Part shown: positions 1 to 6,619 of the stretch, piece by piece
Layout: each line of letters begins with the position of its first letter
Numbering within the stretch: the first letter of the stretch is position 1
Assembly (NCBI GenBank): GCA_003242425.1
Contig: QGUL01000059.1
Span: 1 to 8,283, forward strand
From: Pseudomonadota bacterium
GTDB taxonomy: Bacteria > Pseudomonadota > Gammaproteobacteria > Burkholderiales > SG8-39
DNA: 8,283 nucleotides
Direction of reading: 5' to 3'
The notes under the pieces: model-generated
Seen by the model: only the letters and a program-made list of their open reading frames with translations
Told to the model about the DNA's origin: nothing
Databases searched by the model: none
Program-made: the position numbers and the translations under genes

Positions 1-33
1 CTCCTCTCTTTTTCGTGGGACGGTTCAGTTTTT

Positions 34-510
34 TTAAAAGACCGCCTCGGCCCCCGCGGGCGGCCCGAAGTTCCCCTGCCCGTCGATCAGGGGATAGCGC
101 ATGGAGAAGTCCTGCGCCAGGCGAACCAGCGCGTCGTACACCGACTGGTCGCCGTGCGGGTGGAAGCGGCCCAGCACGTCGCCGACCACCGCCGCCGACT
201 TCACGCGCTTGCTGCCCGCGCGCGTGCCGTTGTCCCACATCGAATAAAGGATGCGGCCCTGCACCGGTTTCTGGCCGTCGCCGATGCGCGGCAGCGCACG
301 ATCCTTCACCGTGCTGACGGCGTATTGCAGGTATTGCAGCGCCGCGTAGCGCCCGAGCGGCAGGCTGTCGCCGAACTCCTCGGACATGGGCGCGAAATAC
401 GGCGGCAGACGGCCGCCGCCGTTCGAGCGCCGGGCGTCGGCCTTGTCGTTCGCCTGTTTGGTCTCGGGCCGTTCCTCGACGGCGCCGAAAAGATCGTTCT
501 GATCGCTCAT
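34..510 (-). CDS. parC: DNA topoisomerase IV subunit A, N-terminal part only (3' end lost or corrupted)
   Basis: ParC is the DNA-breaking and rejoining subunit of topoisomerase IV, which decatenates daughter chromosomes together with ParE. The visible protein starts with a polar, probably disordered leader (residues 1-40). The winged-helix breakage domain follows: [17 protein letters not shown] at 50-66, [16 protein letters not shown] at 78-93, HPHGD at 117-121 and DGQGNFG at 143-149. In the family DGQGNFG leads into a serine/arginine-aspartate-glycine segment and then the catalytic tyrosine (RYTEAR-like). Here it is followed by nine unrelated residues (PPAGAEAVF) and a TAA at 34-36. A full ParC is about 750 residues, so the catalytic tyrosine and the C-terminal DNA-wrapping domain are absent. 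The ATG at 508-510 lies 28 bp after the parE stop, consistent with a parE-parC operon. The N-terminal identity is secure. The break is probably poor terminal sequence, but a real truncation cannot be excluded. Confidence 0.85.
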   Translation of the reverse strand: MSDQNDLFGAVEERPETKQANDKADARRSNGGGRLPPYFAPMSEEFGDSLPLGRYAALQYLQYAVSTVKDRALPRIGDGQKPVQGRILYSMWDNGTRAGSKRVKSAAVVGDVLGRFHPHGDQSVYDALVRLAQDFSMRYPLIDGQGNFGPPAGAEAVF

Positions 511-538
511 GTGTGTTCAGCCGAAAGCGGGGAGCCGG

Positions 539-2530
539 TCAGGAAATGTCGGCGTCCACCAGGTTGCCGTAGGTCTCCATCCATTCGCGGCGCAGCGCGG
601 CGTTCTCACGCGCCATCATCATGTCGAAGATCTCGCGGTCGGTCGTCAGCATGCCGTCTTCCACACGCACCGGCAGCATGCGCCGGGTGGCGGGATTGAG
701 CGTGGTTTCCCACAACTGTTCGGCGCTCATTTCGCCCAGGCCCTTGAAGCGGCTCACCGTCCAGCTGCCCGGGCGGACGCCTTCGTCGACCAGCTTCTGC
801 TCGATCGCCGCCAGTTCCTGCTTGTCGAGCGCGTAGAGCTTGCGCGCCGGCCGTCCCTTGCCGCCCGCGGGCACGTCGATCCGGAACAGCGGCGGCTGCG
901 CGACGTACACGTGGCCGCGCTCGATCAGCTTGTAGAAGTGGCGGAAGAACAGCGTGAGCAGCAGCACCTGGATATGCGCGCCGTCCACGTCGGCGTCCGC
1001 CATGATGATGATCTTGTGGTAGCGCAGGCCGGAAAGATCCGGGTTGTCCTCCGGCTTGTGATGATCGACGCCGATGGCGAGCGCGATCGCTTCGATCTCC
1101 TTGTTGGCGTACAAGGTGTCGGCGTCGTCCTGCCAAGTGTTCTTGGGCTTGCCCTTGAGCGGCAGGATCGCCTGGAATTCCTTGTCGCGCGCCTGCTTGG
1201 CCGAACCGCCCGCCGAGTCACCCTCGACGATGAAGAGCTCGTTGCGTTCGGGATCGTCGGAGGCGCAATCGGTGAGTTTGCCCGGCAGCACGGCGACGCC
1301 CGAGAGCTTGCGCCGCTCGACCTTCTGCGCCGCGCGGGTGCGCTGCATCGCCTGGCGGATCACCAGCTCGGCGATGCGGCGTCCCTCTTCGACATGCTGA
1401 GACAGCCACAGCTCGAAGGGATCGCGCACCATCTGCGCCACCAGCTTCACGGCGTCGCGCGAAATCAGCTCGTTCTTCACCTGTCCCTTGAACTGCGGGT
1501 CGAGCATCTTCACCGCGAGCACATAGGAGGCGCGCGACCAGACATCCTCGGGCACGATCTTCAAGCCGCGCTGGCCCATGGCGTGGTGTTCGATGAAGTT
1601 GCGGATGGCGTGGTAGACGCCCTCGCGCAGCCCCGCCACATGCGTGCCGCCGTGGCGCGTGGGAATCATGTTGACGTAGGACTCGTTGACGGTATCGCCT
1701 TCGGGGGTCCAGGCGATGGCCCACAGCGCGCCCTCGCCTTCGGCGAAACTGTCCGACTCCGTCTGGGCGGTGATGTAGCGCTCGCCGAAGAAAGGCTGCG
1801 CCACGGGATCGTTCTCGGCCATGGCATTGGCGAAATAGCCTTTGATCCCCTCGGGGAAATGCCAGGTCTGCGTCTCGATCCTGCCGCCTTTTTCGATGCC
1901 AAGCGTGAAACGCACACCCGGCAGCAGCATCGCCTTGGCGCGCAGCAGCGCGGCGATGTCGGCGACCGCGATCTTAGGGCTGTCGAAGTATTTGGGATCG
2001 GGCCAGAAGCGCACGCGCGTGCCGGTTTCCTTCGCCGGCACGGTGCCGACCTTCTTGAGCGGCTCCTTCACCTTGCCGTTGTCGGCGAACACCAGCCGGT
2101 AACGGGCGCCGTCGCGCTTGACCTCGACTTCCAGCCGCTTCGCCAGCGCGTTGGTCACGCACACGCCCACGCCGTGCAGGCCGCCGGCGATGCGGTAGGC
2201 CGCATCCTTGTCGGTCTTGCGGAACTTCCCGCCCGAGTGCAGCGTGGTGAAAATGACCTGAACCGCCGGAATCTTCTTCTTCGGATGGATATCGACCGGG
2301 ATGCCGCGCCCGTCGTCCTCGACTTCCGCCGAACCGTCCTCGTAGATCGTCACCGATACGTTCTTCGCGAAGCCCGCGAGGCCCTCGTCCGAGGCGTTGT
2401 CGATCACTTCCACCAGCGCATGGTTGGGATTGACCGGGTCGGTGTACATCCCGGGGCGCAGCAGGATGGGCGACAAGTCCTCCAGGACTTCGATGTCTTC
2501 GGCACTGTAGCTGGCTGACTTCGTGGCCAT
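539..2530 (-). CDS. parE: DNA topoisomerase IV subunit B (ATPase subunit)
   Basis: This 663-residue protein is the ATPase and Toprim subunit of topoisomerase IV, acting with ParC to unlink replicated chromosomes. The order is that of type IIA topoisomerase B subunits. The GHKL ATPase has EVIDNASDEG at 41-50 (catalytic Glu41, Mg-binding Asn45), DDGRGIP at 72-78, the ATP lid GGLHGVGV at 116-123 and GTRVRFWPD at 170-178. The transducer carries QVKNEL at 350-355, where Lys352 is the likely phosphate-contacting lysine. The Toprim domain has EGDSAGGSA at 436-444 and the metal-binding DADVD at 512-516. The C-terminal RFKGLGEM lies at 594-601. ParE rather than GyrB is supported by the length (near the usual 630-660, against about 800 for GyrB), QVKNEL in place of the GyrB-type QTKTKL, and parC immediately downstream. 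The ATG at 2528-2530 was chosen because homology begins about 12 residues later. The frame is open upstream to an ATG at 2659, but those 43 extra residues look like translated spacer. No strong ribosome binding site is visible, only an A-rich GAC stretch. Confidence 0.97.
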   Translation of the reverse strand: MATKSASYSAEDIEVLEDLSPILLRPGMYTDPVNPNHALVEVIDNASDEGLAGFAKNVSVTIYEDGSAEVEDDGRGIPVDIHPKKKIPAVQVIFTTLHSGGKFRKTDKDAAYRIAGGLHGVGVCVTNALAKRLEVEVKRDGARYRLVFADNGKVKEPLKKVGTVPAKETGTRVRFWPDPKYFDSPKIAVADIAALLRAKAMLLPGVRFTLGIEKGGRIETQTWHFPEGIKGYFANAMAENDPVAQPFFGERYITAQTESDSFAEGEGALWAIAWTPEGDTVNESYVNMIPTRHGGTHVAGLREGVYHAIRNFIEHHAMGQRGLKIVPEDVWSRASYVLAVKMLDPQFKGQVKNELISRDAVKLVAQMVRDPFELWLSQHVEEGRRIAELVIRQAMQRTRAAQKVERRKLSGVAVLPGKLTDCASDDPERNELFIVEGDSAGGSAKQARDKEFQAILPLKGKPKNTWQDDADTLYANKEIEAIALAIGVDHHKPEDNPDLSGLRYHKIIIMADADVDGAHIQVLLLTLFFRHFYKLIERGHVYVAQPPLFRIDVPAGGKGRPARKLYALDKQELAAIEQKLVDEGVRPGSWTVSRFKGLGEMSAEQLWETTLNPATRRMLPVRVEDGMLTTDREIFDMMMARENAALRREWMETYGNLVDADIS

Positions 2531-2575
2531 CGTCTTTTTGGTATCCAACAGATTGGCGGCGAAAAATGAGGCCGA

Positions 2576-2581
2576 ATGATA
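2576..2581 (-). promoter_or_regulatory. Possible -10 element for parE-parC
   Basis: The minus strand reads TATCAT here, about 45 nt upstream of the parE ATG, in the 165-bp spacer shared with the divergent mnmC. The hexamer matches five of six positions of the sigma-70 -10 consensus. No good -35 hexamer lies at 16-18 bp: the 17-bp position reads ACTCAG, and a TTGCCG sits too far away at 23 bp. This is a weak guess based on position and one hexamer. Confidence 0.22.
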
Positions 2582-2682
2582 GCGCCAACCTCCGCCGCCT
2601 GAGTCGGCAAAATCCCCACCGCGGAAAAACAAGCGCTTAGCCGACATGGCGCAAATCAATCCGCGCGCCGGGTCGCTTGCGC

Positions 2683-2688
2683 TACAGT
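2683..2688 (+). promoter_or_regulatory. Possible -10 element for a leaderless mnmC mRNA
   Basis: TACAGT matches four of six positions of TATAAT. It ends 7 nt before the mnmC ATG, so initiation at the usual distance would place the first transcribed base at or next to the A of the start codon. This fits the absence of any purine-rich Shine-Dalgarno sequence in the preceding GC-rich bases. No convincing -35 hexamer is seen at the expected spacing; the 17-bp position reads TCCGCG. The inference rests on spacing and the missing ribosome binding site. Confidence 0.35.
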
Positions 2689-2695
2689 CGCGCGC

Positions 2696-4660
2696 ATGAA
2701 TGACCCGGACACGCTACTGGACTGGCAGGACGGTCAGCTGCGCTCGCTGCGCTACGGCGACGTGTACTTCTCGCGCGACTCCGGCATCGACGAAACGCGG
2801 TACGTCTTCCTGGCGCAGAACCGCCTGGCCGAGCGTTTCGGAGCCTTGCGTCCCGGCGACCGTTTCGTCATCGGCGAAACCGGTTTCGGCACCGGGCTGA
2901 ACTTCCTGTGCACCTGGAAGCTCTGGGCGCAATGCGCGCCGCGCGGCGCCCGGCTGCATTTCGCCAGCATCGAAAAACACCCGCTCACCCGCGAGGACAT
3001 GGCACGGGCACTGTCGCTGTGGCCCGAACTCGCACCGCAACGGGAAGCGCTGCTGCGCCGGTACCGGCAGTTGCCGCCGGGCTGGCATCGCTTCCATTTC
3101 GATCCGGGCGTGGTTCTGACCGTCGCGGTCAGCGACGTCGCCGAAGCGCTGCCGCAACTGGAACTGCAAGCGGATGCCTGGTACCTGGACGGCTTCGCGC
3201 CGGCACGCAATCCCGAAATGTGGTCGTTCGAAGTGCTGCGCCACATCGGCGCGCGCACCAAGCCCGGCGGCACGTTCGCCACCTACACAGCCGCGGGTGC
3301 GGTGCGCCGCGGCCTGGAGGCTGCGGGTTTCGCGGTCGAACGCGTCAAAGGGCACGGCGCCAAGCGCGAAATGCTGCGCGGCGTCCTGCGCGAAGCATCG
3401 CAACAGCCGGACGCCGCTCCATGGTTCCGACGCCCCGAACGCGCCTGGACCGAACGCCGTGCCATCGTCATCGGCGGCGGCCTTGCCGGTACGAGCGCGG
3501 CTGCGAGCCTCGCCCGGCGCGGCTGGTCGGTGGTGCTGATCGAACGCCACGAGCGTCTGGCCGCCGAAGCCTCTGGCAACCCGCAAGGCATCCTCTACAC
3601 CCGGCTCGCGGCGCAGGCGACGCCGCTGCGCGAGCTGGTGATCGGCGGTTACGGCCATACGCTGCGGCTGCTTGCAACCGCTGCGCTAGCGGAAACGGAA
3701 CGCTCGCACTGCGGGTTGCTGCAACTCGCCTTCGATACGGAAGAAGCGGCCCGTCAGCAGAAATTGCTGGCGCAGGACTTCCCTTCCGACTTCCTGCGCG
3801 GCGTGAACCGGGAAGAGGCTTCGGACATCGCAGGCGTCGAACTCCCCTTCGGCGGACTTTACTTCCCCGAGAGCGGTTGGACCGATCCCGCTGCCCTTTG
3901 CAGAATGCTGGCGGCACACGACCACATTGACGTGCGTCTGCACACCGAAGCACTTGCCTTGCGGCGCGAAGGCGAACAATGGGCAGTGCACGGGCCGCGC
4001 GGTTGTATCGAAAAAGCGCCGGTGCTCCTCCTCGCGACAGCGCGCGACACGCTCGCGTTCGAGTCTGCGCGCCATCTGCCGCTCAAGACCATCCGCGGTC
4101 AGATCAGTCTGATCCCCGAAACGCCGGCGAGCAGCCGGCTGCACACGGTGCTCTGCGGCGAGGGCTACATCGCCCCGGCGCGCACCGGCTGGCACACGCT
4201 GGGCGCCACACACAAGTTCGAGGATGTCGGAACGGATGTACGCGCGGACGAGCATCGCGAGAACCTCGCCATGCTGCAGACGCTCGCACCCCCACTGCAT
4301 GCGGCACTCGGCGGGTCGGCGCTCGACTGCGACACGCTGCCCGGACGGGCCGCCGTCCGCGTCAGCACGCCGGACTATCTGCCGCTCATCGGTCCGCTGG
4401 CCGATGCCCAGGCCTTCGCCGGCGCCTACGCGGCCTTGCGTCACGATGCGCGCCAGCGTCCGGACACGCCCTGCCCCTGGCTGCCGGGCTTGTACGTCAG
4501 CACCGCGCACGGTTCGCGCGGGCTCATCACCGCACCGCTTGCGGGCGAAATGCTCGCCGCCTATCTGGAAGACGAACCGGCACCGGTATCGAGCCGGGTC
4601 ATGGCAGCGGTGCATCCCAACCGCTTTCTCGTGCGCGCCCTCATTCGGCGGGAACGTTGA
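2696..4660 (+). CDS. mnmC: Bifunctional tRNA (mnm5s2U34) biosynthesis protein MnmC: FAD-dependent demodification and SAM methyltransferase
   Basis: MnmC finishes the modified wobble uridine of tRNAs reading split codon boxes. Its FAD domain removes the carboxymethyl group from cmnm5(s2)U34, and its methyltransferase domain then makes mnm5(s2)U34. Both halves are present in the 654 residues, close to the 668 of E. coli MnmC. The N-terminal methyltransferase has the SAM loop GETGFGTGLNFL at 60-71 and the family signature LDGFAPARNPEMW at 164-176, with Asp165 the probable catalytic acid. The C-terminal oxidoreductase has the dinucleotide fold VIGGGLAGTSAA at 258-269 ending in an acidic residue (Glu283), ASGNPQGILYTRL at 292-304 (an MnmC hallmark), RGQIS at 468-472, LGATHKFED at 502-510 and RVSTPDYLPLIGPL at 555-568. 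No domain looks damaged. The gene stands alone on the plus strand, divergent from parE. Its last 20 bp overlap the end of bioD on the other strand. The start has no visible ribosome binding site, but homology begins within about 10 residues of this Met. Confidence 0.97.
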   Translation: MNDPDTLLDWQDGQLRSLRYGDVYFSRDSGIDETRYVFLAQNRLAERFGALRPGDRFVIGETGFGTGLNFLCTWKLWAQCAPRGARLHFASIEKHPLTREDMARALSLWPELAPQREALLRRYRQLPPGWHRFHFDPGVVLTVAVSDVAEALPQLELQADAWYLDGFAPARNPEMWSFEVLRHIGARTKPGGTFATYTAAGAVRRGLEAAGFAVERVKGHGAKREMLRGVLREASQQPDAAPWFRRPERAWTERRAIVIGGGLAGTSAAASLARRGWSVVLIERHERLAAEASGNPQGILYTRLAAQATPLRELVIGGYGHTLRLLATAALAETERSHCGLLQLAFDTEEAARQQKLLAQDFPSDFLRGVNREEASDIAGVELPFGGLYFPESGWTDPAALCRMLAAHDHIDVRLHTEALALRREGEQWAVHGPRGCIEKAPVLLLATARDTLAFESARHLPLKTIRGQISLIPETPASSRLHTVLCGEGYIAPARTGWHTLGATHKFEDVGTDVRADEHRENLAMLQTLAPPLHAALGGSALDCDTLPGRAAVRVSTPDYLPLIGPLADAQAFAGAYAALRHDARQRPDTPCPWLPGLYVSTAHGSRGLITAPLAGEMLAAYLEDEPAPVSSRVMAAVHPNRFLVRALIRRER

Positions 4661-5315
4661 GCAAGGACAGATCGAAACACCCGGCAAACGTCTCGGACGC
4701 CGTCCCGGGCGCATAGGGAAAATCGGCGAGCAAGGGTGCCTGCAGGCGTTCGCGCAGCGCTTCGAGATTCCGTTCGGTGCGCTGCATATCGGGATCGACG
4801 CGATTGGCGACCCAGCCCGCAAGACGCAAACCGCGCGCCAGAATCGCTTCCTGCGTCAGCAAAGCGTGATTGATGCAGCCCAGCCGCATGCCCACTACAA
4901 GCACCACCGGTGCCCCCAGCCGCCGCGCGAGGTCCGCACCCGTTTCGCGCGCGTTGAGCGGTACCAGCCAACCGCCGACGCCCTCGACGATCACCACATC
5001 CGCAAGCGTCCGCAGTTCGCGATAGCGCGCTTCGATGTGCGCGAGGTCGATGGTGACGCCCGCCTCCGCCGCGGCGATGTGCGGCGCGATCGGCGGCTGG
5101 AACAGATAGGGACACACCCATTCGCGCGGCGCTTTCACGCTGCTCGCGGCACACAGAGTTTCCACGTCCTCGTTCAGGCCTTGCGCATCGCAGCCCGCCG
5201 CCACCGGCTTCATGCCCACCGTGCGCAGCCTGCGCGCGGCAAAAGCGTGCAGCAAGGCCGCAGCGACGCGCGTCTTGCCGACCTCGGTATCGGTGCCGGT
5301 GACGAAGAGGTTCAT
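4641..5315 (-). CDS. bioD: ATP-dependent dethiobiotin synthetase
   Basis: BioD closes the ureido ring of biotin: 7,8-diaminopelargonate, CO2 and ATP give dethiobiotin. The 224 residues match the usual length. The P-loop GTDTEVGKT is at 7-15, KPVAAG at 36-41 (Lys36 being the substrate/CO2-binding lysine), NED at 48-50 with the Mg-binding aspartate, PPIAPH at 74-79, VEGVGGW at 110-116 (Glu111 a metal ligand), VVGMRLGCINHALLT at 140-154 and GWVANRVDP at 167-175 for nucleotide and diaminopelargonate binding. It is the last gene of the bio operon. Its ATG overlaps the bioA stop as ATGA and the local ribosome binding site is poor, so translational coupling is likely. The stop lies inside the 3' end of convergent mnmC. 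The frame stays open far upstream through bioA, but that extension is a GC-bias artefact and is not included. Confidence 0.97.
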   Translation of the reverse strand: MNLFVTGTDTEVGKTRVAAALLHAFAARRLRTVGMKPVAAGCDAQGLNEDVETLCAASSVKAPREWVCPYLFQPPIAPHIAAAEAGVTIDLAHIEARYRELRTLADVVIVEGVGGWLVPLNARETGADLARRLGAPVVLVVGMRLGCINHALLTQEAILARGLRLAGWVANRVDPDMQRTERNLEALRERLQAPLLADFPYAPGTASETFAGCFDLSLLNVPAE

Positions 5316-6619
5316 GGCGTCGCGTCCAGCGCCTGCAAGGTGCCGGCAACGAGAAACTCGAACTCCTCGTCGCGCAGCACATAGGGCGGCATGAAATAGA
5401 CGGTGCCGCCGAGCGGCCGCAACAGCAGTTCGCGCTCCAGCGCGGCAGCATGGAAGCGGCGCGCGAAGCTCGCGTCGGCGTCCGCGACATCGAACGCCCA
5501 GATCATGCCGGTGCGACGGAAGTCGCGTACGCGCGGATGGGCACGCAACGGCGCGGCGAGCGCATCGAAGCGTTCGGCCGTCGCACGATTGTTCTCGATC
5601 ACGCGGTCCTGTTCGAAGATGTCGAGCGTGGCGAGCGCCGCACGGCAGGCGAGCGCATTGCCGGTATAGGAATGCGAATGCAGGAAGCCGCGGGTAACGT
5701 CGTCGTCGTAGAAAGCCTCGTAAACCCGGTCGGTAGACAGTACGACCGAAAGCGGCAGATAACCGCCGCTCAGTCCCTTCGACAGACATAGGAAGTCGGG
5801 CTTGATCCCGGCCTGCTCGCAGGCGAGGAAAGTGCCCGTGCGGCCACAGCCCACCGCGATCTCGTCCGCGATGAGATGCACCTCGTAGCGGTCGCACAGC
5901 TCGCGCACCCGGCGCAAATACAGCGGGTCGTACATGGCCATGCCGGCGGCGCACTGCACCAGCGGCTCGACGATGAAAGCGGCCAGTTCCTCGTGATGCT
6001 GCGCGAGATAGGCTTCGAGCACCTGTGCGCAGCGTTCGGCGTAGTCCGCGGCGCTTTCACCCGGTGCCGCCCGGCGCCAGTCCGGGCTCGGTACCGTGGC
6101 CTCCACTCGCAACAGCGGCGCATAGGCGTCCTTGAACAAGGCCACGTCGGTCACGGCTAGCGCGCCAACGGTTTCGCCGTGATAGCTGCCGGCCAGACTC
6201 AGATAGCGCCGTTTGCGCGGACGTCCGCTGTTGCGCCAGTAATGGAAGCTCATTTTCAGCGCGACCTCGACCGCGGATGCGCCGTCCGAAGCGTAGAAAC
6301 AGTGGCCGAGCCCGCTCAGCCCGGCGAGCCGTTCCGAAAGCCGCACCACCGGCTCGTGGGTGAAACCCGCGAGCATCACATGTTCCAGTTCCTCCAGTTG
6401 CTCCCGCAGGGCCGCGTTGATGCGCGGATTGGCGTGACCGAAGAGGTTCACCCACCACGAGCTGACCGCGTCCAGATAGCGGCGGCCGTCGAAATCGTAG
6501 AGCCACACGCCGCTGGCGCGGCGGACCGGTACGAGCGGAAAACGCTCGTGCAGCTTCATCTGCGTGCACGGGTGCCAGACCGCAGCGAGGCTGCGCCGAA
6601 GCCAATCCTCGTTCTTCAT
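5312..6619 (-). CDS. bioA: Adenosylmethionine--8-amino-7-oxononanoate aminotransferase (DAPA synthase)
   Basis: BioA is a PLP-dependent class III aminotransferase. It uses S-adenosylmethionine as amino donor to turn KAPA into 7,8-diaminopelargonate. The 435 residues are of normal length. Key regions in order: WHPCTQM at 15-21 and SSWWVNLFGH at 53-62 (both BioA-typical substrate-side segments), SDGASAVEVALKM at 111-123, GSYHGETVGA at 145-154 (Tyr147-His148 stacks on PLP), ADEIAVGCGRTG at 251-262 (Asp252 pairs with the pyridine nitrogen), LSKGLSGGYLPLS at 279-291 (Lys281 the Schiff-base lysine), HSHSYTGNALACRAAL at 314-329 and RPLGGTVYFMPPY at 401-413. The ATG at 6617-6619 is set by homology and by a GAGGG ribosome binding site 8 nt upstream. 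It overlaps the bioC stop as ATGA, and the bioA stop overlaps the bioD start in the same way. The segment AVGCGRTG departs from the common ATGFGRTG without losing a catalytic residue. Confidence 0.97.
   Translation of the reverse strand: MKNEDWLRRSLAAVWHPCTQMKLHERFPLVPVRRASGVWLYDFDGRRYLDAVSSWWVNLFGHANPRINAALREQLEELEHVMLAGFTHEPVVRLSERLAGLSGLGHCFYASDGASAVEVALKMSFHYWRNSGRPRKRRYLSLAGSYHGETVGALAVTDVALFKDAYAPLLRVEATVPSPDWRRAAPGESAADYAERCAQVLEAYLAQHHEELAAFIVEPLVQCAAGMAMYDPLYLRRVRELCDRYEVHLIADEIAVGCGRTGTFLACEQAGIKPDFLCLSKGLSGGYLPLSVVLSTDRVYEAFYDDDVTRGFLHSHSYTGNALACRAALATLDIFEQDRVIENNRATAERFDALAAPLRAHPRVRDFRRTGMIWAFDVADADASFARRFHAAALERELLLRPLGGTVYFMPPYVLRDEEFEFLVAGTLQALDATP

Noticed and set aside
509..2518. 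A 669-codon open frame on the plus strand covering nearly all of parE
   Set aside because: It is the mirror of a GC-rich gene whose third-position bias removes stops from the antisense frame. Its translation is rich in His, Arg, Ala and Val with no recognisable domain, while the minus strand carries an intact ParE.
2531..2659. Possible 43-residue N-terminal extension of ParE
   Set aside because: The extra residues are Phe/Gly/Ser-rich, lack family similarity and use the divergent spacer. ParE homology starts just after the Met at 2530.
2531..2695. A small gene, RNA or operator palindrome in the parE/mnmC spacer
   Set aside because: I saw no start-stop frame with a ribosome binding site, no strong hairpin plus T run and no clear dyad. 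Only weak promoter-like hexamers were found.
4680..4730. CCCGG...CCGGG inverted bases after mnmC as a terminator hairpin
   Set aside because: The stem is only about five pairs with a long loop and no T run, and it lies inside the bioD coding sequence.
3686..4822. A 378-codon minus-strand frame opposite the mnmC oxidoreductase domain
   Set aside because: It is antisense to a clearly coding, full-length MnmC, has no recognisable motif, and crosses the bioD end in another frame.
5316..5954. Upstream open extension of the bioD frame
   Set aside because: It is an out-of-frame reading of bioA. The BioD P-loop requires the start at 5315, which forms an ATGA with the bioA stop.
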